Assembly (NCBI RefSeq): GCF_020400655.1
Contig: NZ_JAINRC010000003.1
Span: 124,001-188,000 of the forward strand
Direction of reading: 5' to 3'
Length of the DNA stretch: 64,000 nt
From: Streptomyces spinosus
GTDB taxonomy: Bacteria; Actinomycetota; Actinomycetes; Streptomycetales; Streptomycetaceae
The notes under the pieces are model-generated. The model was not told the DNA's origin and ran no database searches. It worked only from the letters and a program-made list of their open reading frames with translations. Position numbers and translations under genes: made by a program. This document shows, in pieces, positions 18,459 through 25,620 of this stretch (positions within the stretch are counted from its first letter, which is position 1; each line of letters starts with the position of its first letter).

Positions 18459-20177
18459 ATGCAAACCCCCACATACGCCCCCACCTACCTGGCGGCGGAG
18501 CTACGGCTCCCCACCAACTGGCTGGACTACACGATCCTGGCGATCTACTTCGTCGTCGTCCTGGGCATCGGCTTCGCGGCCCGCCGCTCGGTCAAGACGA
18601 GCCTCGACTTCTTCCTCTCCGGACGCTCGCTGCCCGCCTGGATCACCGGCCTCGCCTTCATCTCGGCGAACCTGGCGGCCACCGAGATCCTCGGCATGGC
18701 CGCCAACAGCGCCCAGTACGGCGCCTACACCGTCCACTGGTACTGGATCGGCGCCATCCCCGCCATGGTCTTCCTCGGCCTGGTGATGATGCCCTTCTAC
18801 TACGGCAGCAAGGTCCGCTCGGTCCCCGAGTTCCTGCTGCTGCGCTTCGACCGGGGCGCCCACCTGCTCGCGTCGATCCTGTTCGCGTTCGCCGCCATCC
18901 TGATCGCGGGCGTCAACCTCTACGCCCTCTCGATCGTCGTCGAGGCCCTGCTCGGCTGGCCGCAGTGGGTCGCCATCGTCGTCGCCGGCGCGTTCGTCCT
19001 CGCGTACATCACCCTGGGCGGCCTGTCCTCGGCGATCTACAACGAGGTCCTCCAGTTCTTCGTGATCCTGGCCGCGCTCATCCCGATCACGATCCTCGGC
19101 CTGAAGAAGGTCGGCGGCTGGGGCGGCCTGACCGACAAGCTGACCGCGACCCACGGAGCCGACTTCACCACCGCGTGGGGCGGCACCGGCATCGGGCACG
19201 CCAACCCGCTCGGCGCGAACTGGCTGACCATCGTCCTCGGCCTCGGTTTCGTGCTCTCCTTCGGCTACTGGACCACCAACTTCGCCGAGGTGCAGCGCGC
19301 CCTGTCGGCGAAGAACCTCTCGGCGGGTCAGCGCACGCCGCTCATCGCGGCCTACCCCAAGATCTTCATCGTCTTCCTGGTGATGATCCCGGGCCTGGTC
19401 GCCGCCGCGATCGTGCCGAAGTTCGGCACCGCCGGCTCCGGCTACCAGTACAACGACGCGATCCCCTTCCTGATGCAGGAACTGCTGCCCAACGGTGTCC
19501 TCGGCATCGCCGTCACCGGTCTGCTGGCGGCCTTCATGGCGGGCATGGCGGCCAACGTGTCGTCCTTCAACACGGTGTTCACCAACGACATCTGGGCGAA
19601 GTACGTGGTGCGGGGGCGCGAGGACGGCTACTACGTCCGCTTCGGCCGGCTGATCACCGCGATCGGCGTCTGCGCCTCCGTCGGCACGGCGTTCCTGGCG
19701 TCCTCGTTCTCGAACATCATGAGCTACCTGCAGACGCTGTTCTCCTTCTTCAACGTGCCGATGTTCGTCGTCTTCATCGTCGGCATGTTCTGGAAGCGGG
19801 CGTCCGCGAAGTCCGGGTTCTGGGGCCTGCTCGCCGGCACCGTCACCGCGATGGTCAACTACTTCGTCCTCTACAAGAAGGACATCATCTCCCTCCCGAC
19901 CGACCAGGGCGCCAACTTCGTCTCCGCCATCGCGGGCTTCGTCGCCGGCGCCGTGGTGATGGTCGCGGTGTCCCTGTTCACCAGGCCGAAGCCGGTAGAG
20001 GAGTTGCAGGGCCTGGTCTACGGCACCCGCCCCCAGACTCCGTCCGGGGGCACCCCCACCCCCGGCATGTCCGAAGCGCCCGCCGAGGGCGACGACGCGT
20101 GGTACCGCAAGCCGGCCCTGCTGGGCTGGGGCGCGGTCGCGCTGGCCGCCGTCTGCTACATCCCGTTCTCGTTCTGA
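18459..20177 (+). CDS. Sodium:solute symporter, SGLT clade; candidate galactose importer
   Basis: Secondary transporter of 572 residues coupling solute uptake to sodium. The start is ATG 18459; the longer open frame would translate through the operator. About 14 hydrophobic segments are present. GGLSSAIYNEVLQFFVILAALIP, VGGWGGLTDKL and the AKNLSAGQ/PGLVA segment resemble SGLT1 and vSGLT, the sugar branch of the family, rather than proline or pantothenate carriers. The gene is divergent from galTEK and shares the intergenic region, so galactose is the simplest substrate. A small membrane protein gene follows 20 nt downstream. Confidence 0.88.
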   Translation: MQTPTYAPTYLAAELRLPTNWLDYTILAIYFVVVLGIGFAARRSVKTSLDFFLSGRSLPAWITGLAFISANLAATEILGMAANSAQYGAYTVHWYWIGAIPAMVFLGLVMMPFYYGSKVRSVPEFLLLRFDRGAHLLASILFAFAAILIAGVNLYALSIVVEALLGWPQWVAIVVAGAFVLAYITLGGLSSAIYNEVLQFFVILAALIPITILGLKKVGGWGGLTDKLTATHGADFTTAWGGTGIGHANPLGANWLTIVLGLGFVLSFGYWTTNFAEVQRALSAKNLSAGQRTPLIAAYPKIFIVFLVMIPGLVAAAIVPKFGTAGSGYQYNDAIPFLMQELLPNGVLGIAVTGLLAAFMAGMAANVSSFNTVFTNDIWAKYVVRGREDGYYVRFGRLITAIGVCASVGTAFLASSFSNIMSYLQTLFSFFNVPMFVVFIVGMFWKRASAKSGFWGLLAGTVTAMVNYFVLYKKDIISLPTDQGANFVSAIAGFVAGAVVMVAVSLFTRPKPVEELQGLVYGTRPQTPSGGTPTPGMSEAPAEGDDAWYRKPALLGWGAVALAAVCYIPFSF

Positions 20178-20197
20178 CGCGGGAGGATCGAGGAACC

Positions 20198-20545
20198 ATG
20201 ACCGAGCACCCTGACCACCCCGAGCAGGCTCGTCGCCCGCTGCACTACACCGATCGGGACGTCCAGCGGGAGGTCTCCGAGCTGGAGACCAAGTCGGCGA
20301 CCGCAGCGCGCATCTTCGACCTGCGGCGCATCATCGGCGGACTCTTCGTGGTCTACGGCGTCATCGTCACGATCACCGGGATCACCGACTCGCAGGCCGC
20401 GATCGACAAGGCCGAGGGCGTGAACATCAATCTGTGGACCGGGATCGGCATGCTGCTCCTGGGCGTCTTCTTCCTGGCCTGGCTGAAGCTGCGGCCCACT
20501 CCCCCGCCGCTTCCTCCGGAGGGTCTGCCGGAAGAGAAGGAGTAG
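20198..20545 (+). CDS. Small two-helix membrane protein downstream of the symporter
   Basis: Protein of 115 residues, ATG 20198 preceded by GGGAGGA. Two hydrophobic segments, about 46-65 (IIGGLFVVYGVIVTITGI) and about 79-97 (WTGIGMLLLGVFFLAWL), are flanked by a polar N terminus and a Pro/Glu-rich C-terminal tail, a layout in which both ends are cytoplasmic. It begins 20 nt after the symporter stop and is probably co-transcribed. Possibly an accessory subunit, but no family was recognised. Confidence 0.85.
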   Translation: MTEHPDHPEQARRPLHYTDRDVQREVSELETKSATAARIFDLRRIIGGLFVVYGVIVTITGITDSQAAIDKAEGVNINLWTGIGMLLLGVFFLAWLKLRPTPPPLPPEGLPEEKE

Positions 20546-20580
20546 GTCCGGGGCCGACAGGCCGTGTCCCGACTGCGGGC

Positions 20581-20611
20581 GCGCGGGGGCTGGTCGCGCA
20601 GTTCCCCGCGC
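20581..20611. repeat. Interspersed Streptomyces GC hairpin
   Basis: GCGCGGGG (20581-20588) and CCCCGCGC (20604-20611) frame the phrase CTGGTCGCGCAGTTCC. Sequences of this kind (GCGCGGGG...TCGCGCAGTTCCCCGCGCCCC) are common between Streptomyces genes. Here it lies between two convergent genes and may act as a terminator. Confidence 0.7.
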
Positions 20612-20656
20612 CCCTTCCCCGCGCCCCTTCGGGCCGCTGCCCCCAGCGCTGGGCGC

Positions 20657-21343
20657 CTAGTCGGCGGACGCGTCCCGCAGGGGGCCCGCGCGGTCCAGCA
20701 GGCCCGTCCGGGCCGCCAGGGCCGCTGCCTCCAGGCGGGAGCCCACGCCCAGTTTCATCAGCACCCGCTGGACGTGCGTACGCGCCGTGCTCGGTGCGAT
20801 GCCCATGCCCGCCGCGATCCGCCGCGTGTCCTCCCCGTCGGCCACCCGCACCAGCACCTCCACCTCCCGCGGCGTCAGCATCTCCAGCAACCGCTGGGCC
20901 TCGTCATCGGGCTGCGCGGCCGGGTTCAGCAGCTCGCCGAAGGCCCCCTGGAGCAGTTGCGGAGCCACCGCCGCCTCCCCGGCCCGGGCCTTCATGATGG
21001 CCCGCTCGACGCCCTCGATCCGCTCGTCGTGCCGCACGTACCCCGACGCTCCCGCGGCGAAGGCCGCCGCGATGCCGCGCGGTGACGGCACCGGGCCCAG
21101 CACCAGCACCGCCACCTGCGGACGCTCCCGCTTGATCTTGACCACCGGGTCGAAGATCCCCGGCTCGGCCGGTGCCGCCGTGCCCAGCAGGCACACCTCG
21201 GGCGCCCGCGCGATCACGAGGTCCGCCGCGCCCGCGGCCGGCGCCGCCGCGGCGAGCACCCGGTGCCCGCGCAGCTTCAGCGCGGACGCCAGCGCCTCCG
21301 CGAGCAGCCGATGGTCGTCCACGACCATGAGCCGCACTCCCAT
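20657..21343 (-). CDS. Atypical LuxR-type response regulator lacking phosphorylation residues
   Basis: NarL-like regulator of 228 residues, ATG start at 21341-21343. The receiver domain keeps VVDDHRLLAEALASAL at the N terminus, but the residue aligned with the phospho-acceptor Asp is Gly (PEVCLLGTA, about residue 54), the Thr/Ser switch position is Gly (VLVLGP) and the conserved Lys is Arg (GYVRHD). The LuxR HTH at about 155-215 is intact (LTPREVEVLVRVADGEDTRRIAAGMGIAPSTARTHV). It is expected to work without conventional phosphorylation. No kinase is adjacent. Confidence 0.9.
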   Translation of the reverse strand: MGVRLMVVDDHRLLAEALASALKLRGHRVLAAAAPAAGAADLVIARAPEVCLLGTAAPAEPGIFDPVVKIKRERPQVAVLVLGPVPSPRGIAAAFAAGASGYVRHDERIEGVERAIMKARAGEAAVAPQLLQGAFGELLNPAAQPDDEAQRLLEMLTPREVEVLVRVADGEDTRRIAAGMGIAPSTARTHVQRVLMKLGVGSRLEAAALAARTGLLDRAGPLRDASAD

Positions 21344-21431
21344 AGAGCAACCCCCCAGTCCCCCCGGCACCCCCGCCCTTCATGCCCCCGGAAGCTACAC
21401 GCTTGTTCGACGTCGCGCTGCCCCTCTTCAT

Positions 21432-21470
21432 GAGAAGTGCCCCGGATCGATGAAATCCGGGGCACTTCTC
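21432..21470 (-). terminator. Perfect 16-bp hairpin terminator
   Basis: GAGAAGTGCCCCGGAT (21432-21447) and ATCCGGGGCACTTCTC (21455-21470) pair over 16 bp with a 7-nt loop. It follows the stop of the minus-strand beta-propeller gene ending at 21503 and insulates the regulator gene downstream. Confidence 0.85.
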
Positions 21471-21502
21471 GGCAAGTCACTCATTCGGGTGAGGCCGGCG
21501 GA

Positions 21503-23323
21503 TCAGCCGTCCGTGCCGAACGCCATCACGAGGTACTCCTTGCTGTACGACGACATGTCCCGCTCCTTGGCGAACACGGCGGACATGTACAGCCGACCCT
21601 TGCCGAAGCGGAGCTCGGCGTACTCCGGCAGCAGGTTGACCTCGGAGTCCCGCACGCTCTTGGTGGACGGGTTCTCCAGCAGCCTGGTCATCTTGAACGA
21701 GCCGCCGTCGATGCTGACGACCTGGCCGCCCTTGTTGTACGGCGGCGCGTTGTAGGCGATCAGGTTGCCGCCGTCCATGCGCAGCGGGGAGAGCGTGTAA
21801 CCGTCGCCGGCCTCGGCGCGCTGGCCGGTCGGCTTGCCGGTCCTGAGGTCGAAGGCGACGATCTCGTTGGTCCGGGTGTACTCGCCCTTGCCGTCGTGCG
21901 CCTCGGTCATCAGGTACAGCCTGCCGTTGCCCGCCACGATCTGCCGGCAGTCCTCGACGCGGGTGGTGCCGTCGCAGCGGCCCCCGTAGGTGTCGCCGGG
22001 CGCCGGGATGCGGGCGAGCAGCTTGCCGGTCCTGTCGTCGATGGAGAAGTAGTCCGAGACACCGCTGCCGTCGCCCGCGCTCTGCCCGACGTCGGCCGCG
22101 ACCACCAGCGGGTCCGTGGACACCACGGAGGCGTACGCGACACCGTCCGGCATCCTGTACTCGGAGATCACCTTGCCGCTGACCGGGTCGATGGTCTGGA
22201 TGCTGAGCTGCGGGTCGTCGTACGCGCCGCACTTGCGCACCGCGACCAGCCGGGTGCCGCCGCCGTACCCCTCGTCGTGGCAGGTGTCGTCGGGCTTCGG
22301 CTGCCACAGCGATTTGCCGGACTCGATGTCGAACGCGGCGCCGCCGTCGGTGCCGCCGACCGCGACGGTGTGCTGAGCGACCGTCACATTGGCGAAGGTG
22401 ACCGGGTAGTCACCGGACTTGACCGACTTCGTCCACAGCTTCTTCCCCGCGGTGAGGTCGATCGCGGCGACCTGGCTGCACCCCGCGGAGGAGCCCTTCT
22501 CCGGCATCTTCGGCTGGAAGGCGATCGCCGTCCGGCCTTCCTCGTCGACGTGCTTGCTGGCCGCGCAGACCGGGCCGGGCAGCTTGACCGTCCACAGCTC
22601 GGTGCCCTTCACCGGGTCGTAGCCGGTGATCTTCGCGATGCCGCTCTTGGCGTACACCGTGTCCGTCAGCCACGAGCCCGCGGTGCTGACCGTGTCGTCC
22701 GCCTTGGGCAGCGGCACCCCGAAGAGCAGCCGGGCGGACGGGTCGGCGGGCACCTTCTCCTTGCCGCCACCGCCGCCGGTGCCCCCGGAGCCCTTGTCGT
22801 CCGGGCCGCCGGTGCCGCCGCCGGAGGACGCGGTGCCGTGCTTGCCGTCGTGCCCGGAGGATGTGGCGTACCAGATGCCGCCGCCGATGATCAGCGCGAT
22901 GGCGACGACCGCCGCGACGACGATGAACAGCACGGCGTTGTTCCGCCCGCCGCCCGCTTCCGGCCGGGGCGCCATCGGCACGGTCGGCGGCTGCCCCTGG
23001 CCGGGATAGCCGTAACCCGGCTGCACGCCCTGCGCGGGCTGCATGGGCTGCGTGGGCTGGGCGTACGGGTTGTGCGGCTGGGCTCCGTAGCCGGGGAACT
23101 GCGGCGCGGTGGGGGCCGGGGGCTGCTGCGCGTAGGGGTTCTGCTGCGCACCGGGGTAGCCGTAACCGGGCTGCGGCGGCTGCGGGGGCGGGGCCTGCGG
23201 ATACCCGTACCCCGGCTGCGGCTGCTGCGGGGGCTGGGGAGGCTGGGCCGGCGGCTGCGGGGGCTGGGCCGGCGGCTGGTTCGGGGGCGGCTGGTTCGGG
23301 GGCGGCTGGGGCGGCTGGGTCAT
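21503..23323 (-). CDS. Membrane-anchored PQQ-like beta-propeller protein (paralogue 1)
   Basis: Protein of 606 residues, ATG 23321-23323. Residues 1-125 are almost entirely Pro/Gln/Gly/Tyr with PGYGYP and NPYAQ repeats; one transmembrane helix follows at about 130-153 (NAVLFIVVAAVVAIALIIGGGIWY), then a Gly/Ser linker and a large domain exposed outside. That domain shows repeated blades of the PQQ-like WD type (KGTELWTVKLPG, AGKKLWTKSV, SGKSLWQP). No PQQ enzyme catalytic residues were recognised, so it is probably a binding scaffold. A paralogue lies immediately upstream (23427-25385). Cytoplasmic Pro-rich tails of this type are common in actinobacterial membrane proteins. Function unknown. 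Confidence 0.9.
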   Translation of the reverse strand: MTQPPQPPPNQPPPNQPPAQPPQPPAQPPQPPQQPQPGYGYPQAPPPQPPQPGYGYPGAQQNPYAQQPPAPTAPQFPGYGAQPHNPYAQPTQPMQPAQGVQPGYGYPGQGQPPTVPMAPRPEAGGGRNNAVLFIVVAAVVAIALIIGGGIWYATSSGHDGKHGTASSGGGTGGPDDKGSGGTGGGGGKEKVPADPSARLLFGVPLPKADDTVSTAGSWLTDTVYAKSGIAKITGYDPVKGTELWTVKLPGPVCAASKHVDEEGRTAIAFQPKMPEKGSSAGCSQVAAIDLTAGKKLWTKSVKSGDYPVTFANVTVAQHTVAVGGTDGGAAFDIESGKSLWQPKPDDTCHDEGYGGGTRLVAVRKCGAYDDPQLSIQTIDPVSGKVISEYRMPDGVAYASVVSTDPLVVAADVGQSAGDGSGVSDYFSIDDRTGKLLARIPAPGDTYGGRCDGTTRVEDCRQIVAGNGRLYLMTEAHDGKGEYTRTNEIVAFDLRTGKPTGQRAEAGDGYTLSPLRMDGGNLIAYNAPPYNKGGQVVSIDGGSFKMTRLLENPSTKSVRDSEVNLLPEYAELRFGKGRLYMSAVFAKERDMSSYSKEYLVMAFGTDG

Positions 23324-23426
23324 GGCGCGGGTACCTCGGTGACGCTCGGAAGGCCGTACGGCGGGCGGGACTCGGGAAGGACGGGCCGCGGCCGGCGCGG
23401 GGGCCGGCCGGGACGACGCGCCGGGC

Positions 23427-25385
23427 TCAGTTGCCGAAGGCCATCATGAGCTTCTCCTTCGAGTCGTCGTCGCCGGACAGCCGGCCCGAGGAGATGAAGA
23501 ACCGCCCGTCGACCCAGTCGACGACGCCGTCGTAGAACGTGTCCTCGGCGTCGGCGGCGCCCTGCGGGTTCCGCAGGAGCCCGGTCGTCCTGTGGGAGGA
23601 GCCGGTGACCGGCACCGACACCACCTGGCCGCCCGCGTCGTACGACGGCCGCACATAGGCGATGAGCTTGCCGCCCTCGACCTTCACCGGTGCCATCGGC
23701 CGGTCCACCGGGGACTTCACCCGCCACTTCGCCTTGCCGTCGGAGAGGCTGATCGCGACGATCTCGTTGGCGCTGACGGTGGAGTCGGTGGGCAGGTAGA
23801 GCATGCCGGCGTCGACCGCGACGCCCTGGCAGCCCTGCAACTCGCGTTCGAGGACGGCCCAGCCGCAGCGGGGGGCGAACTTCTCGTTCACCTTCACCTC
23901 GGAACGGAACTTGCCGTCCGCGGTCAACGTGGAGATGTTCCAGGCCTTCTTGTCCCGGTTGGTCAGGTAGACCACGAGCGGGTCGACCGAGTAGGTGCGG
24001 GTCACCTCCCAGCCCTTCTTGAGCGACTGGGTCCAGCGCACCTTGCCCGTGGCCGGGTCGAGCTCCTGGATCTCCTCGTGCTCCCTGGCGGTGCCGGCGC
24101 CGCAGGAGGCCACCTGGACCAGCCGGTTGGTGCCGCCCGCGAAGGCGGCCGGGAAGCAGGCCGCGCCGTACTTCTTCTTGTCGTACAGCTTCTTGCCGCT
24201 GTCGATGTCGTACGCGGTGCCCGACTGCGAACGGCCCACCATCAGCGTCTTGCCGCTGACCGTCAGTTCGACGCTGAGCGCGCTGTCGAACAGCCCGCCG
24301 TCGGCGACCTCGGTGCTCCACCCCTTGGCGCCGGTGCGCAGGTCGAGCTGCTGGAGCTGGTTGCACTTGGCGCGGTCGCCGCCGCCGTTCATGTACGCCA
24401 CGACGATCTTGTCGTCGGCCGACTTCTGCGGGGTGACCGCGCAGATCTTCTGCGGGAGGGCGAGCGGCCCCCAGGCGGTGCCGCCGTCGCCGGTGCGGAA
24501 CGCGAAGACCTGCTTGTAGGCCGCCTTCACCGCCGTGTCGCCGGTGATCCACATGCCGGGCGCGTCGGCGCCGGAGGCCGGGGCGTCGGGCGCCGGCTTG
24601 TACCAGAGCACCTTCGCCTCGCCGGGCCGGCGGCCCTCGTTGAGGTTCTCCGGGTCCGCGCCGCCGGACGTGGTCGGCGAGGCGGTGGCGGAGTCCTTGG
24701 GGTCGTCGCTCTGCCGGGCGACCGGCTTCTTCTTGCCGCCGCCGTCGCCGTCGCCGGTGACCGCGAACACCGTGCCGCCGATGACGAGCAGCGCGGCGAC
24801 CGCGGACCCGGTGATCAGCGCGGTCTTCTTCCGGGAGGCCCGCTTGCCGCCGAAGGGCCCGCCGGGCGCGGCGCCGGGCATGCCCGGGTACGGCGGCTGG
24901 GGCGGGTGGCCGTAGCCGGGCTGCGGGGCGCCGTACGGGCCGGGCTGCTGCGGGTAGTTGTAGGGACCGGGGGCGGCGCCGTACGGGCCCGGCTGCGGGG
25001 GCTGCTGCGGATAGCCGTAGCCCGGCGGAGGCTGCGGGGGTTGCTGCGGAGGACCGGCGGGCGGCTGCGGCGCGCCGAAACCGCCCTGCGCCGGCGGCGT
25101 CTGGGGAGCGGGCCCGAAGCCACCCTGCGCCGGCGGCGTCTGGGGAGCGGGCCCGAAGCCACCCTGCGCCGGCGGCGTCTGGGGAGCGGCCCCGAAGCCA
25201 CCCTGTGCCGGCGGCGTCTGCGGGGGCGGGCCGAAGCCGCCGGTCTGCGCAGGCCGGTCCCCCGGCGGCTGGTCCTGCGGCGGCCGGTCGCCCGGCGGCT
25301 GGTCCTGCGGCGGCCGGTCGCCCGGCGGCTGGTCCTGCGGCGGGCCGAACGCGCCGTGCGGCGGCTGGTCGGGCGGCTGAGTCAT
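23427..25385 (-). CDS. Membrane-anchored PQQ-like beta-propeller protein (paralogue 2)
   Basis: Protein of 652 residues, ATG 25383-25385, with the same architecture as its downstream neighbour: a Pro-rich cytoplasmic tail (1-185), a basic KRASRKK stop, a transmembrane helix at about 190-210 (ALITGSAVAALLVIGGTVFAV), a Ser/Thr/Asp linker, and an outer beta-propeller with LWYKPAPD, GKVRWTQSLK and GKAKWRVKSP blades. The tail contains two runs of near-identical tandem repeats, QDQPPGDRPP three times and a 13-residue PPAQGGFGPAPQT-type unit four times. The gap to the downstream paralogue is 103 bp, so they may be co-transcribed. Function unknown. Confidence 0.9.
   Translation of the reverse strand: MTQPPDQPPHGAFGPPQDQPPGDRPPQDQPPGDRPPQDQPPGDRPAQTGGFGPPPQTPPAQGGFGAAPQTPPAQGGFGPAPQTPPAQGGFGPAPQTPPAQGGFGAPQPPAGPPQQPPQPPPGYGYPQQPPQPGPYGAAPGPYNYPQQPGPYGAPQPGYGHPPQPPYPGMPGAAPGGPFGGKRASRKKTALITGSAVAALLVIGGTVFAVTGDGDGGGKKKPVARQSDDPKDSATASPTTSGGADPENLNEGRRPGEAKVLWYKPAPDAPASGADAPGMWITGDTAVKAAYKQVFAFRTGDGGTAWGPLALPQKICAVTPQKSADDKIVVAYMNGGGDRAKCNQLQQLDLRTGAKGWSTEVADGGLFDSALSVELTVSGKTLMVGRSQSGTAYDIDSGKKLYDKKKYGAACFPAAFAGGTNRLVQVASCGAGTAREHEEIQELDPATGKVRWTQSLKKGWEVTRTYSVDPLVVYLTNRDKKAWNISTLTADGKFRSEVKVNEKFAPRCGWAVLERELQGCQGVAVDAGMLYLPTDSTVSANEIVAISLSDGKAKWRVKSPVDRPMAPVKVEGGKLIAYVRPSYDAGGQVVSVPVTGSSHRTTGLLRNPQGAADAEDTFYDGVVDWVDGRFFISSGRLSGDDDSKEKLMMAFGN
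25084..25239. repeat. 39-bp in-frame tandem repeat, four copies
   Basis: Copies begin at 25084, 25123, 25162 and 25201 and are nearly identical at the DNA level; each encodes 13 residues of the Pro/Gly-rich cytoplasmic tail of the beta-propeller protein. The near-perfect DNA identity points to recent slippage, so copy number may vary between strains. Confidence 0.95.
25261..25342. repeat. 30-bp in-frame tandem repeat, 2.7 copies
   Basis: Units start at 25261, 25291 and 25321 (the last partial) and encode the decapeptide GDRPPQDQPP and its permutations near the N terminus of the same protein. Identical at the DNA level. Confidence 0.95.
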
Positions 25386-25620
25386 CAGCGCTCTTCCCCC
25401 TCGTTCACTGATTTTTAGCCACGCCCTGAGGTTCGTGACGGACTCAAGGTCGTTCTCAGACTGTTCTCAGACGGCTCTTTCTATCACCAGGTACAGACAG
25501 CACACGGGGCCGTGTCCTCCCCTGTTCCCAAGGGACGACCGGCCCGTGATGCCGTCGTTACGCGCCTTCACGCCCCCTTCACGCGGCGCACGCGCCCCCT
25601 GCGTGAGCAGGGGTCGGGGA
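25386..25620. other. Intergenic region between ABC-F and beta-propeller genes
   Basis: About 235 bp with no gene seen. It holds the promoter and leader of the minus-strand beta-propeller gene (local AT-rich patch at 25405-25500) and the 3' flank of the ABC-F gene. Confidence 0.4.

Noticed and set aside
25084..25342. Regular repeats considered as a CRISPR array
   Set aside because: Units are contiguous without spacers, are multiples of three and lie within a coding sequence.
21503..25385. PQQ-dependent dehydrogenases
   Set aside because: Only the propeller blades match; there is no cofactor or metal site motif and the proteins have a cytoplasmic tail plus one membrane helix.
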